Assembly (NCBI GenBank): GCA_017553685.1
Contig: JAFZKH010000001.1
Span: 58,171-122,170 of the forward strand
Length of the DNA stretch: 64,000 nucleotides
Direction: 5' to 3'
Source: Bacilli bacterium
GTDB lineage: Bacteria > Bacillota_I > Bacilli_A > RF39 > UBA660
Shown here: positions 25,147 through 34,111 of the stretch, in pieces
Layout of the letters: the number at the start of each line of letters is the position of its first letter
Numbering within the stretch: position 1 is the first letter of the stretch
The notes under the pieces: model-generated
Told to the model about the DNA's origin: nothing
What the model saw: the letters and a program-made list of their open reading frames with translations, nothing else
Databases searched by the model: none
Position numbers and translations under genes: made by a program

Positions 25147-26335
25147 TTATATAACAGTTGGTGCATTAACTCGTTATATTAAATATAGATTAGATAATGA
25201 TCCAAATCTTCAAGAAGTATGTTTAAAAGGTGAAATATCTAATTTCAAAAAACATACTAGGGGTCATTTTTATTTTACTATTAAAGATGAAGAATCTAGA
25301 ATAAGTGCTATTATGTTTGCATCTAATGCTTCTAAAGTTAATTTTGAAGTACAAGATGGAATGAAAGTACTTGTTAAAGGTAAAGTTACTGTTTTTGAAC
25401 AAACGGGTAATTATCAAATATATGTTAGTGAAATAAAAGAAGATGGAATTGGTAATCTATTTGAGTTATATGAAAAACTAAAAAAAGATTTAGAAAAAGA
25501 AGGATTATTTAAAGTAGAACATAAGAAACCTATTCCAAAGATTCCTAATAGAATAGGTGTTATTACAGCTCCTACTGGAGCAGCTGTAAGAGATATAATG
25601 TCTACAATCAATAGAAGATATCCCTTATGTGAAGTAATATTGTTTCCATCATTAGTACAAGGTAAAGATGCTAAAGATGATATAGTTAAAAATATTAAAT
25701 TAGCAGACTCTTACAACTTAGATGTAATAATATGTGGTAGAGGTGGAGGTTCTATTGAAGACCTTTGGGCATTTAATGAAGAAATAGTTGCTAGAGTTAT
25801 TTATGAATGTAATACTCCAATTATTAGTGCAGTAGGTCATGAAATAGATTTTACTATAGCAGACTTTGTAGCAGATAAAAGAGCAGAGACTCCTACAGCA
25901 GCCGCAGAAATGTGTGCTCCAAGTAAAACTGATTTGATTAACTTAATTAATCAATTGGAAATGAGATTAAACAAGAATATTAATTCATTAATAACTAATA
26001 ATAAACTTATACTTCATAAATTAATGGATAGTTATATATTAAAGAATCCTATGTCTATATATGAAGTAAAAGAAGAAAAATTATCTAATGATATAGATAA
26101 ATTAAATAATTATATAAAAGTAGTATTAGATAAAAAGAATGATAAATATAATCATTTAGTGGAAAAACTAGATGTATTAAATCCTCTAAATACTTTAAAA
26201 AGAGGATATTCAATAACTAAGAAAGATAATATAGTTATTTCATCTGTTAAGGGTATTAAATCTAATGATATATTAGAAATAAACTTAAATGATGGATCTA
26301 TTATTACAAGTGTTAAAGAAGTAAAGGAGAACTAA
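25139..26335 (+). CDS. xseA: Exodeoxyribonuclease VII large subunit
   Basis: 398 residues. N-terminal OB fold (LKGEISNFKKHTRGHFYFTIKDEESRI), catalytic domain with NRIGVITAPTGAAVRDI, VIICGRGGGSIEDLWAFN and SAVGHEIDFTIADFVADKRAETPTAAAE, then a coiled-coil and a short C-terminal domain (NPLNTLKRGYSI). ExoVII degrades single-stranded DNA from either end in repair and recombination. Somewhat shorter in the coiled coil than the E. coli protein, as in other Bacillota. xseB starts one base after the stop. Confidence 0.96.
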   Translation: MNDYITVGALTRYIKYRLDNDPNLQEVCLKGEISNFKKHTRGHFYFTIKDEESRISAIMFASNASKVNFEVQDGMKVLVKGKVTVFEQTGNYQIYVSEIKEDGIGNLFELYEKLKKDLEKEGLFKVEHKKPIPKIPNRIGVITAPTGAAVRDIMSTINRRYPLCEVILFPSLVQGKDAKDDIVKNIKLADSYNLDVIICGRGGGSIEDLWAFNEEIVARVIYECNTPIISAVGHEIDFTIADFVADKRAETPTAAAEMCAPSKTDLINLINQLEMRLNKNINSLITNNKLILHKLMDSYILKNPMSIYEVKEEKLSNDIDKLNNYIKVVLDKKNDKYNHLVEKLDVLNPLNTLKRGYSITKKDNIVISSVKGIKSNDILEINLNDGSIITSVKEVKEN

Positions 26336-26336
26336 A

Positions 26337-26564
26337 ATGGCAAAAGAAAAGAATTTTGAAGAGAAATTAGAAGAACTAGAAACAATCGTTAGAGAACTTG
26401 AAAATGGTGATGTTAACCTAGATGATGCTATTAATAAATATACTGAAGCTATGAAGTTAGCTAAAGAATGTAGTACTAAGTTAGATAATGCTACTAAAGC
26501 AGTAAATAAGATACTTAAAGAGAATGGTGAACTTGAAGAATTTAAACCATTAGAAGAAGAGTAA
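26337..26564 (+). CDS. xseB: Exodeoxyribonuclease VII small subunit
   Basis: 75 residues, helical hairpin with the family motif FEEKLEELETIVRELENGDVNLDDAI and CSTKLDNATKAVNKI. Several copies bind the XseA coiled coil. SD AAAGGAG overlaps the xseA end. Its last codons (three Glu) form the left arm of the terminator. Confidence 0.94.
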   Translation: MAKEKNFEEKLEELETIVRELENGDVNLDDAINKYTEAMKLAKECSTKLDNATKAVNKILKENGELEEFKPLEEE

Positions 26565-26577
26565 TATCTTCTTTTTT
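26554..26577 (+). terminator. Terminator of nusB-xseAB
   Basis: AGAAGA/TCTTCT (26555-26560, 26567-26572) with T-tract; left arm is coding. Confidence 0.8.
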
Positions 26578-26578
26578 A

Positions 26579-26608
26579 TTTGACAAAAAAGTCATAAAAG
26601 TGTAATAT
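26579..26608 (+). promoter_or_regulatory. Promoter of the gene at 26636
   Basis: TTGACA (26579-26584) at the end of the T-tract, 18-base spacer, TG-TAATAT (26601-26608). Confidence 0.6.
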
Positions 26609-26635
26609 ATTCATGCTTTGAAAGAGGGGTTAACT

Positions 26636-27466
26636 ATGAAGAAAAATATAGTTAGAAAGTATTATTTAGCGGATTTATATGTTATAGATTGTACTACTAA
26701 AGATGATAATGATATTTCTACATCAGTAGAGGATAGATTAAAGCCAATTGGTAAGTTTATAGTATGTCCAAATATAAATGGTGGATATTTTGAAAAAATA
26801 ACTGGTAAAAGTGTAGGCTCATTAGACTTAAATTTACTTGAATATGATGGATATACAGATGGGATTGATTATCCAAATATATTTGTTGATGATAATAGTT
26901 TAATAAGAATAACTAGAGATGAAATGGATAAATATCTGGAGAATGAATATATTACAAAGGATAATAATGAACTTGAATCATATTTAGAAAGATTAACAAT
27001 ATTAAATGGTATGTTTCCATTTAGAAGAAGTTATTATAAAGCAAGAATTGTAACTCTTAAAGATGAATATGATGAAGCCTTTGAATCAAATAAAGACTAT
27101 GAAAAATATGTAATAAGTCATGGCAATTATATTGTTAGGAAAGCAGAACATGGCCAATATGTAGAATTATTAACAGGTAAGAAATTTGGTTCATATGGTG
27201 CAGGTATGGTTACCTTACATGTAGATCCACATTATTATGTATTTAGAACATTTTCTAAAACTAATCCAACATTATTTGTAGATAAAGATGGAGCATCCAT
27301 TATATCTAATAATCAATTATATGATGCTGTAAAAGAATATACTACTATGAATACTAAAGAGGAATTAGATGAAGTATTTAGAAAGGCTAAAGAAGGCCAA
27401 GTAGATACTCCAGACAGTTTTATTTTAGAAATGAAAATGAATCAAAAAGATGGAGAAAAAGAATAG
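26636..27466 (+). CDS. Unrecognised protein with an internal duplication
   Basis: 276 residues from ATG 26636 (SD AGAGGGG; an upstream TTG at 26618 overlaps the SD). No signal peptide or membrane segment. Two similar units can be aligned: NGGYFEKITGKSVGSLD near residue 45 and HGQYVELLTGKKFGSYG near residue 175, each followed by a hydrophobic strand and a Tyr-rich or Asp-rich stretch, so the protein probably arose by duplication of a domain of about 130 residues. Tyr content is high. No family recognised. Single-gene unit. Confidence 0.72.
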   Translation: MKKNIVRKYYLADLYVIDCTTKDDNDISTSVEDRLKPIGKFIVCPNINGGYFEKITGKSVGSLDLNLLEYDGYTDGIDYPNIFVDDNSLIRITRDEMDKYLENEYITKDNNELESYLERLTILNGMFPFRRSYYKARIVTLKDEYDEAFESNKDYEKYVISHGNYIVRKAEHGQYVELLTGKKFGSYGAGMVTLHVDPHYYVFRTFSKTNPTLFVDKDGASIISNNQLYDAVKEYTTMNTKEELDEVFRKAKEGQVDTPDSFILEMKMNQKDGEKE

Positions 27467-27486
27467 TTTTATAACTATTCTTTTTT
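27459..27486 (+). terminator. Terminator before the L21 leader
   Basis: GAATAGTT TTAT AACTATTC (27461-27480), A-flank and six T; contains the stop codon. Confidence 0.87.
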
Positions 27487-27498
27487 ATGTAAAATCCG

Positions 27499-27527
27499 TT
27501 GACAATAAAGGGTTTTAGTGATAAAAT
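27499..27527 (+). promoter_or_regulatory. Strong promoter of rplU-prp-rpmA
   Basis: Consensus TTGACA, 17-base spacer, extended -10 TG-A-TAAAAT (27519-27527). Confidence 0.8.
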
Positions 27528-27533
27528 TACTTA

Positions 27534-27625
27534 TGTTTGTAATGACTTCCTTCGTTACAACCGCACGAAATTAGGTATTAAAGCATAGCACCTACTATAG
27601 GCGAGTCTTAAGGAAATAAAAAAAG
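27534..27625 (+). promoter_or_regulatory. Ribosomal protein L21 leader (autoregulatory 5' UTR)
   Basis: About 100 bases between promoter and rplU. Features of the Bacillota L21 leader family: a first hairpin TTGTAA..TTACAA (about 27537-27560), CCGCACG just after it, a second hairpin TAGGT..ACCTA (about 27572-27594), and a 3' element GAGTCTTAAGGAA (27603-27615) able to pair with TTCC of the first loop. By analogy L21 binds it and represses the operon. The match is by memory of the family, not by covariance search. Confidence 0.75.
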
Positions 27626-27635
27626 GAGGTATAAA

Positions 27636-27932
27636 ATGAAAGCAATTATTGAAACTGGTGGTAAACAATATACTGTTACTGAAGGAACACAAATCTATGT
27701 TGAAAAACTTGAAGGTAAAGAAAAAGATAAAGTTACATTTGATAAAGTTCTTATGATCGATGATAAAATTGGTCATCCATATGTTGATGGTGCTAAAGTA
27801 ACTGGAGAAATTGTTAAACAAGGAAAACAAAGAAAAGTAACTATATTTAAATATAGACAAAAATGTAACTACCATAAAACTCAAGGACATAGACAACCAT
27901 ATACATTAGTAGAAATTAAAACTATTAAGTAA
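27636..27932 (+). CDS. rplU: Large ribosomal subunit protein L21
   Basis: 98 residues: MKAIIETGGKQYTVTEGT..VEKLEGKEKDKVTFDKVLMI at the start and KRKQKCNYHKTQGHRQPYT-like C-terminal RNA-binding loop (written here as YRQKCNYHKTQGHRQPYT). L21 binds 23S rRNA. Strong SD AAGGAGG. First gene of the standard rplU-prp-rpmA operon behind an L21 leader. Confidence 0.97.
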   Translation: MKAIIETGGKQYTVTEGTQIYVEKLEGKEKDKVTFDKVLMIDDKIGHPYVDGAKVTGEIVKQGKQRKVTIFKYRQKCNYHKTQGHRQPYTLVEIKTIK

Positions 27933-27943
27933 GAGAGTTTGTT

Positions 27944-28240
27944 ATGATTAAGGTAGATTTAACAAAAGAAAACGTTATAACAATTAGTGGACATGCAGGA
28001 TATGATGAACTTGGAAAAGACATTGTATGTGCTTCTGTATCATCAATAGTTATAACTACTATTAATGCTATAATTGAAATTGATAATGAAGCAATTGATT
28101 ATAGTGATAATGGAAATAAGACTATTATTAAAGTTATTAAGAAAGATGAAATAACTTTAAAACTTATAAATAATATGATTCTTCTTTTAGAGGAATTACA
28201 AAATGATTATAGTGATTATATAAAAATAATAAGGAGGTAA
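27944..28240 (+). CDS. prp: Ribosomal-processing cysteine protease Prp
   Basis: 98 residues. Prp (YsxB) removes an N-terminal extension from L27 before it can function in the ribosome. Catalytic dyad motifs are present: [20 protein letters not shown] with His17 and Cys29. It lies between rplU and rpmA as in other Bacillota, and the neighbouring L27 has the extension that Prp cleaves. Confidence 0.94.
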   Translation: MIKVDLTKENVITISGHAGYDELGKDIVCASVSSIVITTINAIIEIDNEAIDYSDNGNKTIIKVIKKDEITLKLINNMILLLEELQNDYSDYIKIIRR

Positions 28241-28244
28241 CAGT

Positions 28245-28532
28245 ATGTTAAGAATACTTTTAAATATACAAAAGTTTGCGCACGTTAAAGCTCAAGGTTC
28301 TACACATAACGGAAGAGATTCTGAAGGTAGAAGACTAGGTGCTAAAGCAGCAGACGGAGAATTTGTTACTGCTGGTTCTATTTTATATCGTCAAAGAGGA
28401 ACTAAAATTTATCCAGCTAAAAATGTAGGTATGGGTGTTGATCATACTTTATTTGCTAAAATTGATGGTTATGTAAAATTTGAATCAAAAGGTAGAAATA
28501 AAAAACAAGTTAGTGTATATAAAGAAATATAA
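28245..28532 (+). CDS. rpmA: Large ribosomal subunit protein L27 with Prp-cleaved extension
   Basis: 95 residues. L27 reaches the peptidyl transferase centre with its N-terminus. Mature part [21 protein letters not shown] and [14 protein letters not shown] is typical. The first 12 residues, [12 protein letters not shown], are an extension whose end IQKFA corresponds to the LQFFA site cleaved by Prp in S. aureus; the variant has Lys in place of the first Phe. Four bases after prp; strong SD AAGGAGG. Confidence 0.97.
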   Translation: MLRILLNIQKFAHVKAQGSTHNGRDSEGRRLGAKAADGEFVTAGSILYRQRGTKIYPAKNVGMGVDHTLFAKIDGYVKFESKGRNKKQVSVYKEI

Positions 28533-28558
28533 TATCATCATTTTTGATGATATTTTTT
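28531..28558 (+). terminator. Terminator of rplU-prp-rpmA
   Basis: Ten-base stem AATATCATCA/TGATGATATT (28531-28540, 28545-28554) and T-tract. Confidence 0.9.
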
Positions 28559-28580
28559 CACTTATAAGGGAGGAATAAAT

Positions 28581-29216
28581 ATGCGTTATAATATAGTAAA
28601 AAATGCAGATGAAATATTAAAATCAAGTTCTTATGTAGTAAAGAATCCTGAAAAGAATAAAGGAAAATGGAATGAAATATTTGGTAATAATAATCCAATA
28701 ATGCTTGAACTTGGTATGGGAAGAGGTTCATTTATTATTAATATGGCTTTAGCTCATCCAACAGTTAATTATATTGGAATAGAACTTGATAAGAATCAAG
28801 CTGCTTATGCTGCACAAAATATTAGAGGTAATATTAAGAACTTAAAGATTATTAATTGTGATGCTAAAGAAATAATAGATATTTTTGGTAAAGAAATTAA
28901 TACTATATATTTAACTTTTTCAGAACCTTGGCCTAAAAAACAAGATGAAAGAAAAAGATTTACTCATGAATCTTATTTAAGAGCATACGATAGAATTTTC
29001 AAAAAGAATAAGCATATTATTCTTAAAACAGATAATAAGATATTATTTGCTTCAGCCCTTGAAAGTTTAAGCAAATATTGGTATTCATTTGAAACAGTAT
29101 CTATGGACTTACATAAAGATGAAAGAAAAATAGAAAACATAATGACTGATTTTGAAAAAGAATATTTTAAAGAACATAGACAAATATATTATTTAGATGC
29201 ATATTTTAAAAATTAA
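28581..29216 (+). CDS. trmB: tRNA (guanine46-N7)-methyltransferase
   Basis: 211 residues. SAM-binding motif IMLELGMGRGSFIINMA, IGIELDKNQAA, and the TrmB motif LTFSEPWPKKQDERKRFTHE, which in most homologues begins with NFSDPWPK. The enzyme makes m7G46 in the tRNA variable loop. SD AGGGAGG. It sits between rpmA and obgE; no own promoter is evident. Confidence 0.95.
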   Translation: MRYNIVKNADEILKSSSYVVKNPEKNKGKWNEIFGNNNPIMLELGMGRGSFIINMALAHPTVNYIGIELDKNQAAYAAQNIRGNIKNLKIINCDAKEIIDIFGKEINTIYLTFSEPWPKKQDERKRFTHESYLRAYDRIFKKNKHIILKTDNKILFASALESLSKYWYSFETVSMDLHKDERKIENIMTDFEKEYFKEHRQIYYLDAYFKN

Positions 29217-29248
29217 TTAAATTTATAAGAAGAAAAGAGGTGATATTT

Positions 29249-30517
29249 ATGTTCATCGATGAAGTTGTAATGGATGTTAAGGCAGGTAATGGCGGTGACG
29301 GATGTACAAGCTTTAGAAGAGAAAAATATGTTCCAAATGGAGGACCTAATGGTGGTAATGGTGGAAAAGGATCTAGTATTATATTTAAAGTAGATACTAA
29401 TCTTAGTACATTATTAGATTTAAAGTACATGCATGAAATCAAAGGTAAAAAAGGTGCTAATGGTATGGGCAAAAACATGAATGGAAAAAATGCCGAGGAT
29501 ATAATAATTAAAGTACCTGAAGGAACAGTAGTAGAAGACGTTAATACTGGCCTTATAATAGCAGATTTAACCAAAGCTAATGATGAAGCAGTTATAGCAA
29601 CTGGTGGTAGAGGTGGTAGAGGTAATTATGCCTTTAAAACTCATAATAATACTGCTCCTAATTTTTCTGAAAATGGTGAACCTGGAGAAGAAAGAAGAAT
29701 TAGAGTTAATTTAAAACTGCTTGCAGACGTTGGATTAGTTGGTATGCCTTCAGTAGGTAAATCAACAATTATATCTAAAATATCTGCTTGTAAAGCTAAA
29801 ATAGCTGATTATCATTTTACAACATTAGTACCTAATTTAGGTGTAGTAAAAACTATTGATGGTAGAGTATTTACAGTAGCTGATTTACCTGGATTAATAG
29901 AAGGTGCTTCTAAAGGTGAAGGACTTGGTGATAAGTTTTTAAAACATATTGAAAGAACTAGAGTTATTGTTCATGTTATAGATATGGCTTCAGTAGAAGG
30001 AAGAGATCCTTATGAAGACTATAAAATTATTAGAAAAGAATTAGAGGACTTTGATAAGAAGCTTTTAAAGAAACCTGAAATAATAGTTGCTAATAAGATG
30101 GACATGGATAATGCCAAAGAAAACCTAGAAGAGTTTAAAAAGAAGGTAGATTCTGAAATATTTGAAATATCTGCTATTAAGGGTGAAGGTTTAGATCAAG
30201 TACTTGTTAGAGTAGCAGATATATTAGATACTATAGATAAAGAAGATTTATATGATGATGAAGTATTTGAAAGTCATATATTATATAAGTTCAAAGAAGA
30301 AAAACCATTTGAAATAGTTAAAGAAGGTAATGACTTTGTTATAAAGAGTGAACAAATAGAAAAACTATTTAAAATGACAAAGTTTACTGATGAAGGTGTT
30401 AGAAGATTTTCTAATAAACTTAGAAGAATGGGTGTAGATGATGAATTAAAAGCTATGGGAGCTAAAGAAGGAGACACCGTTAGAATCTTAGACTTTGAAT
30501 TTGAGTATCAAGAATAA
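29249..30517 (+). CDS. obgE: GTPase ObgE/CgtA
   Basis: 422 residues from ATG 29249 (SD AGAGGTG; GTG 29240 overlaps it). Glycine-rich Obg fold (VKAGNGGDGCTSFRREKYVPNG and NGGNGGKGSS), G domain with GMPSVGKSTIISKIS, DLPGLIEG, NKMD, and a C-terminal OCT domain (about 340-422). Obg binds the 50S subunit and links ribosome assembly to growth and (p)ppGpp. The OCT domain is present as in Bacillota. Commonly found near rplU/rpmA, as here. Confidence 0.97.
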   Translation: MFIDEVVMDVKAGNGGDGCTSFRREKYVPNGGPNGGNGGKGSSIIFKVDTNLSTLLDLKYMHEIKGKKGANGMGKNMNGKNAEDIIIKVPEGTVVEDVNTGLIIADLTKANDEAVIATGGRGGRGNYAFKTHNNTAPNFSENGEPGEERRIRVNLKLLADVGLVGMPSVGKSTIISKISACKAKIADYHFTTLVPNLGVVKTIDGRVFTVADLPGLIEGASKGEGLGDKFLKHIERTRVIVHVIDMASVEGRDPYEDYKIIRKELEDFDKKLLKKPEIIVANKMDMDNAKENLEEFKKKVDSEIFEISAIKGEGLDQVLVRVADILDTIDKEDLYDDEVFESHILYKFKEEKPFEIVKEGNDFVIKSEQIEKLFKMTKFTDEGVRRFSNKLRRMGVDDELKAMGAKEGDTVRILDFEFEYQE

Positions 30518-30539
30518 TGCCAAACGGCATTATTTTTTA
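30513..30539 (+). terminator. Terminator of obgE
   Basis: AATAATGCC/GGCATTATT (30513-30521, 30526-30534) includes the stop codon; T-tract follows. Confidence 0.88.
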
Positions 30540-30568
30540 TTGCTTATATTTTCTATTTATTGTATAAT
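30540..30568 (+). promoter_or_regulatory. Promoter of the gene at 30598
   Basis: TTGCTT (30540-30545), 17-base spacer, TATAAT (30563-30568). Confidence 0.6.
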
Positions 30569-30597
30569 TTTTATGTATGATAATAGAGGTGTTAAAT

Positions 30598-32430
30598 ATG
30601 AAAACAAATAATAAAAAGATTGAAGTTATATCAATTATTATATTAATAGTATTGATTGTGGCATTGGGATTAACAGTATATCTAAGAAAGAATTCTATTA
30701 CCAATGTTAATAAAGTTTTATCAGATAAATATGATGAAATTAAGTGTATAGATGAAGATTGTGATTATATTACAGTTTATGATGAATCAAAGGGTAAAGT
30801 GTTAATATATGATTCATATGGTAATAAAATTAGTAAGTATAGTAAATCTAATTCTAAAACTTTATATGATACTACTGTATCATTCTTATTATTTAAGAAT
30901 ATAAATAAAAGTGGTGAAATTAAAGAATATTATGTTACTAAAGTTAATGGTAAGAAAGTATATTCTAGTAAAAAAGAATTAGTAGTTTTATCTGATTATT
31001 TAATTGAAGAATTAGATGGTGATAAGAGTAATATTATTAACTATAAAGGTGATGTATTATTCTCAAATGTAACTAAGGTAAAAAGATATAAGAGTGTAAC
31101 TGCTATTAAAGTTTTAGACGAAGAATATTTAATTAATGAAAGAGGAGATAGAACTCTTTCTGATTATGTTATTGATAGAGAAGTACTAGATGATGAAGGA
31201 GAAACATTATATTTAGTATTACAAGATTCATCTAAAGCATATTACTATTTTGATGCAAAAACTGAGAAGTTTAAAGGTGATAGTTTTAATTCATATGAAT
31301 TTAATGAAGATAAGAAAACTATAAAAGCTTATAAAGAATCTAATGGAGAAACTACAATATTAGATATTGATAAAAAAGGTGTACAAAAAGAATCTGAAGA
31401 AGAATCTCAAGTTAAGATTATTAAGAAGATTAAACCTTTAATTGATGAAGATAAGTATAGAATATATCAAAAAGGATTATATAGTAATTTACAAGATAAA
31501 GTATTAGTAGATAACTTAGAAGATAATTCATTTGGTATATATGATTTAAAAGATAAGACTTATAAAGAATTATATAAATATACTAGTGAAAATGGATCAT
31601 CTATTATTATTAGTTTTAAATCATATGATGATAATAAATATTTCCAAATTAATTGCACTGAAGGCATGTGCGGTGAACAAAAAATATTAGTATATGATGC
31701 AAAAGAAGGTAAAGTATTATTTGACTATGCATATAGTGATAATAAGATTAAGAACTTCACAGGTATTAAAGGTGGATATAAGCTAGTTAAATATACTGCT
31801 AATTCAACTGAAGAATTTAGTAATAAGTATGTTTTATATAACAAGAAAAATGAAATAGTTGTTTCATCAAAGAATATGATTACTGTAGTAGATAAAGATA
31901 TTTTATTTGGTAAGAAGTATGATGAAGAGTCAGCTATTATATATTCTGCTAAATTAAAGAAAGTGTTTAATACAGATGATAATTTAGCTGAAAAACAAAA
32001 AGTAGGTAAAGAAAAAGTATATAAATATTCAGATGATGAATATACTTATGTAGTATCTACTAATGGTAAAGAATTATTTAAAGTTAAGAATTCTGAATCA
32101 AATATAGCATTTGCTAAAGATCTTATATTAAATGTTACAGATAAGAAAGTAACATTAATAAATGCTAAGAATAATAAGCTTGGAGAATATAAATTTGAAA
32201 AGAATGAAAGTCTTCTTTCAGAAGATGGACAAATAAATTTATCTTATAAGAAATCAATATTTGTAAATAACACTGTGGATAATTATGGTAAGATTGTTTA
32301 CTATAATGGAACTAAGATTAAGAAATTAAAGAATACAAATATTGCTAGTGTTTCTCAAAGTAAAGATACAAAGAATGTTATTATAATTACTACTGATGGT
32401 AAAAAATACGGTTTCTTTATAGCAAAATAA
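30598..32430 (+). CDS. Large single-span membrane protein, probable beta-propeller-like outer part
   Basis: 610 residues from ATG 30598 (SD AGAGGTG six bases away). A basic N-terminus and one transmembrane helix (about 8-30) anchor it; the remaining 580 residues are outside, with repeated short strand-turn units: KGKVLIYDSYGNKIS, NSFGIYDLKDKTYKELY, QKILVYDAKEGKVLFDY, NKYVLYNKKNEIVVS. The 50-60 residue spacing of these units suggests a propeller-like fold. One Cys pair (INCTEGMCGE) could be a disulfide. Rich in Lys, Asp and Tyr. Function unknown; single-gene unit between obgE and ruvA. Confidence 0.72.
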   Translation: MKTNNKKIEVISIIILIVLIVALGLTVYLRKNSITNVNKVLSDKYDEIKCIDEDCDYITVYDESKGKVLIYDSYGNKISKYSKSNSKTLYDTTVSFLLFKNINKSGEIKEYYVTKVNGKKVYSSKKELVVLSDYLIEELDGDKSNIINYKGDVLFSNVTKVKRYKSVTAIKVLDEEYLINERGDRTLSDYVIDREVLDDEGETLYLVLQDSSKAYYYFDAKTEKFKGDSFNSYEFNEDKKTIKAYKESNGETTILDIDKKGVQKESEEESQVKIIKKIKPLIDEDKYRIYQKGLYSNLQDKVLVDNLEDNSFGIYDLKDKTYKELYKYTSENGSSIIISFKSYDDNKYFQINCTEGMCGEQKILVYDAKEGKVLFDYAYSDNKIKNFTGIKGGYKLVKYTANSTEEFSNKYVLYNKKNEIVVSSKNMITVVDKDILFGKKYDEESAIIYSAKLKKVFNTDDNLAEKQKVGKEKVYKYSDDEYTYVVSTNGKELFKVKNSESNIAFAKDLILNVTDKKVTLINAKNNKLGEYKFEKNESLLSEDGQINLSYKKSIFVNNTVDNYGKIVYYNGTKIKKLKNTNIASVSQSKDTKNVIIITTDGKKYGFFIAK

Positions 32431-32434
32431 ATTT

Positions 32435-32463
32435 AAAAATCTAGTTTTAAACTAGATTTTTTT
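32435..32463 (+). terminator. Terminator before ruvA
   Basis: AAATCTAGTTT/AAACTAGATTT stem (32437-32459); T-tract runs straight into the ruvA extended -10 at 32465. Confidence 0.85.
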
Positions 32464-32464
32464 A

Positions 32465-32473
32465 TGTTATAAT
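32465..32473 (+). promoter_or_regulatory. Extended -10 promoter of ruvAB
   Basis: TG-T-TATAAT one base after the terminator T-tract; start codon 18 bases downstream. Confidence 0.7.
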
Positions 32474-32491
32474 TTTTATAGGTGATAACAT

Positions 32492-33040
32492 ATGTTCGAG
32501 TATATTAAAGGTATAGTAACAGAGATTAACTCTGGTTATATAGTAGTAGAAAATAATGGTATAGGATATTTAATATATGTATCTAATCCATATTCGTTTA
32601 CTGAAAATAAAGAGTATAAAATATATTTATATCAAAAGGTAGCAGAAGATGAAAACTCTTTATATGGGTTTAAAACTAAAGAAGATAAAGATATGTTTTT
32701 AAGATTAATTAGTGTTAAAGGTTTAGGACCAAAAACAGCATTATCTTTATTCTCTGTAGGATCATTAGATACTTTAGTAGATGCTATTGAAAAAGAAGAT
32801 ATTAATTATATTAAGAAGTTCCCTAAAATAGGAGATAAAGTAGCTAGACAAATAATACTAGATCTTAAGGGAAAACTAGTTTCTAAAGAGAATAATATAG
32901 TAGAAGATACTGAATTAGTAGAAGCTTTAAAAACTCTTGGTTATAAACAAACTGATATTAAGAGTATCTTACCTAAAATAGATAATAGTTTAACTATAGA
33001 GGAAAAGATTAAACAAGGATTAAAACTATTATTAAAATAG
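32492..33040 (+). CDS. ruvA: Holliday junction branch migration protein RuvA
   Basis: 182 residues. Domain I OB fold ([21 protein letters not shown]), HhH domain II ([17 protein letters not shown] and [19 protein letters not shown]), and the flexible C-terminal domain III that contacts RuvB. RuvA tetramers bind the four-way junction. Sixteen bases upstream of ruvB in the usual pair. Confidence 0.96.
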   Translation: MFEYIKGIVTEINSGYIVVENNGIGYLIYVSNPYSFTENKEYKIYLYQKVAEDENSLYGFKTKEDKDMFLRLISVKGLGPKTALSLFSVGSLDTLVDAIEKEDINYIKKFPKIGDKVARQIILDLKGKLVSKENNIVEDTELVEALKTLGYKQTDIKSILPKIDNSLTIEEKIKQGLKLLLK

Positions 33041-33056
33041 AAAGGAATTAATTATT

Positions 33057-34061
33057 ATGGATAGAATAGAAGATCCTAATATTATATTAGGTGATGATGA
33101 AGAAAGATTAAGACCTAGATATTTAAAAGAATATATTGGACAAAGAGATGTTAAAGAGAATTTAAAAGTATTTATAGAGGCTGCTAAAATGAGAAATGAA
33201 CCTCTAGATCATACTTTATTATATGGTCCTCCAGGACTAGGTAAAACTACTTTAGCATATATAATAGCTAATGAACTAGGAACTAATATTAAAACTGCAT
33301 CTGGCCCATCTATAGAAAAGTCTGGTGATTTAGCAGCAATACTATCTTCTTTAGAAGAAGGAGATGTATTATTTATTGATGAAATTCATAGAATGCCTAG
33401 ATTTATAGAAGAAATTTTATATCCTGCTATGGAAGATTTCACTTTAGATATAGTAGTAGGTTCTGATGGATCATCCAGAAGTATTAAAATAGATTTACCT
33501 CCATTTACTTTAGTAGGAGCTACAACTAGAGCAGGTGATTTATCATCTCCACTTAGAGATAGATTTGGAATAATATCTAAATTAGATTATTATTCAATTA
33601 ATGATTTATGTACAATAGTAAAAAGAACTGCATCAGTATTTGATATTGAAATAGAAGATGATGCAGCATATGAAGTTGCTAAAAGAAGTAGAGGAACTCC
33701 TAGAATAGCAAATAGACTACTTAAAAGAATTAGAGACTTTGCTTTAGTAGAGGGTACAGGTAAAATAGATTTAGAAATAACTGAATCTTCTTTAAGAAAA
33801 CTTAAAGTAGATTCTGAAGGTTTGGATGTAACAGATCATAATTTATTAAAATCTATTATTTATAAATTTAATGGTGGTCCAGTAGGTATAGATGCTTTAG
33901 CATCCTCTATAGGAGAAGAAGTAACTACTATTGAAGATGTATATGAACCATATTTACTTCAAAATGGTTATTTAAAGAGAACTTCAAGAGGAAGAGTAGT
34001 AACAGAAAAAGCATATAAACAACTAGGAATTGACTATCAAAAGAATTTGTTTGAAGAATAA
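33057..34061 (+). CDS. ruvB: Holliday junction branch migration helicase RuvB
   Basis: 334 residues. AAA+ motor that drives branch migration. [19 protein letters not shown], Walker [17 protein letters not shown], Walker [12 protein letters not shown], sensor [19 protein letters not shown], and winged helix [30 protein letters not shown]. Length normal. Ends with a strong terminator. Confidence 0.97.
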   Translation: MDRIEDPNIILGDDEERLRPRYLKEYIGQRDVKENLKVFIEAAKMRNEPLDHTLLYGPPGLGKTTLAYIIANELGTNIKTASGPSIEKSGDLAAILSSLEEGDVLFIDEIHRMPRFIEEILYPAMEDFTLDIVVGSDGSSRSIKIDLPPFTLVGATTRAGDLSSPLRDRFGIISKLDYYSINDLCTIVKRTASVFDIEIEDDAAYEVAKRSRGTPRIANRLLKRIRDFALVEGTGKIDLEITESSLRKLKVDSEGLDVTDHNLLKSIIYKFNGGPVGIDALASSIGEEVTTIEDVYEPYLLQNGYLKRTSRGRVVTEKAYKQLGIDYQKNLFEE

Positions 34062-34064
34062 TAT

Positions 34065-34094
34065 AACTATCAGCAAATTGCTGATAGTTTTTTT
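34065..34094 (+). terminator. Terminator of ruvAB
   Basis: Twelve-base stem AACTATCAGCAA/TTGCTGATAGTT (34065-34076, 34078-34089) and T-tract. Confidence 0.9.
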
Positions 34095-34111
34095 GAAAGG
34101 GGGAATATATT

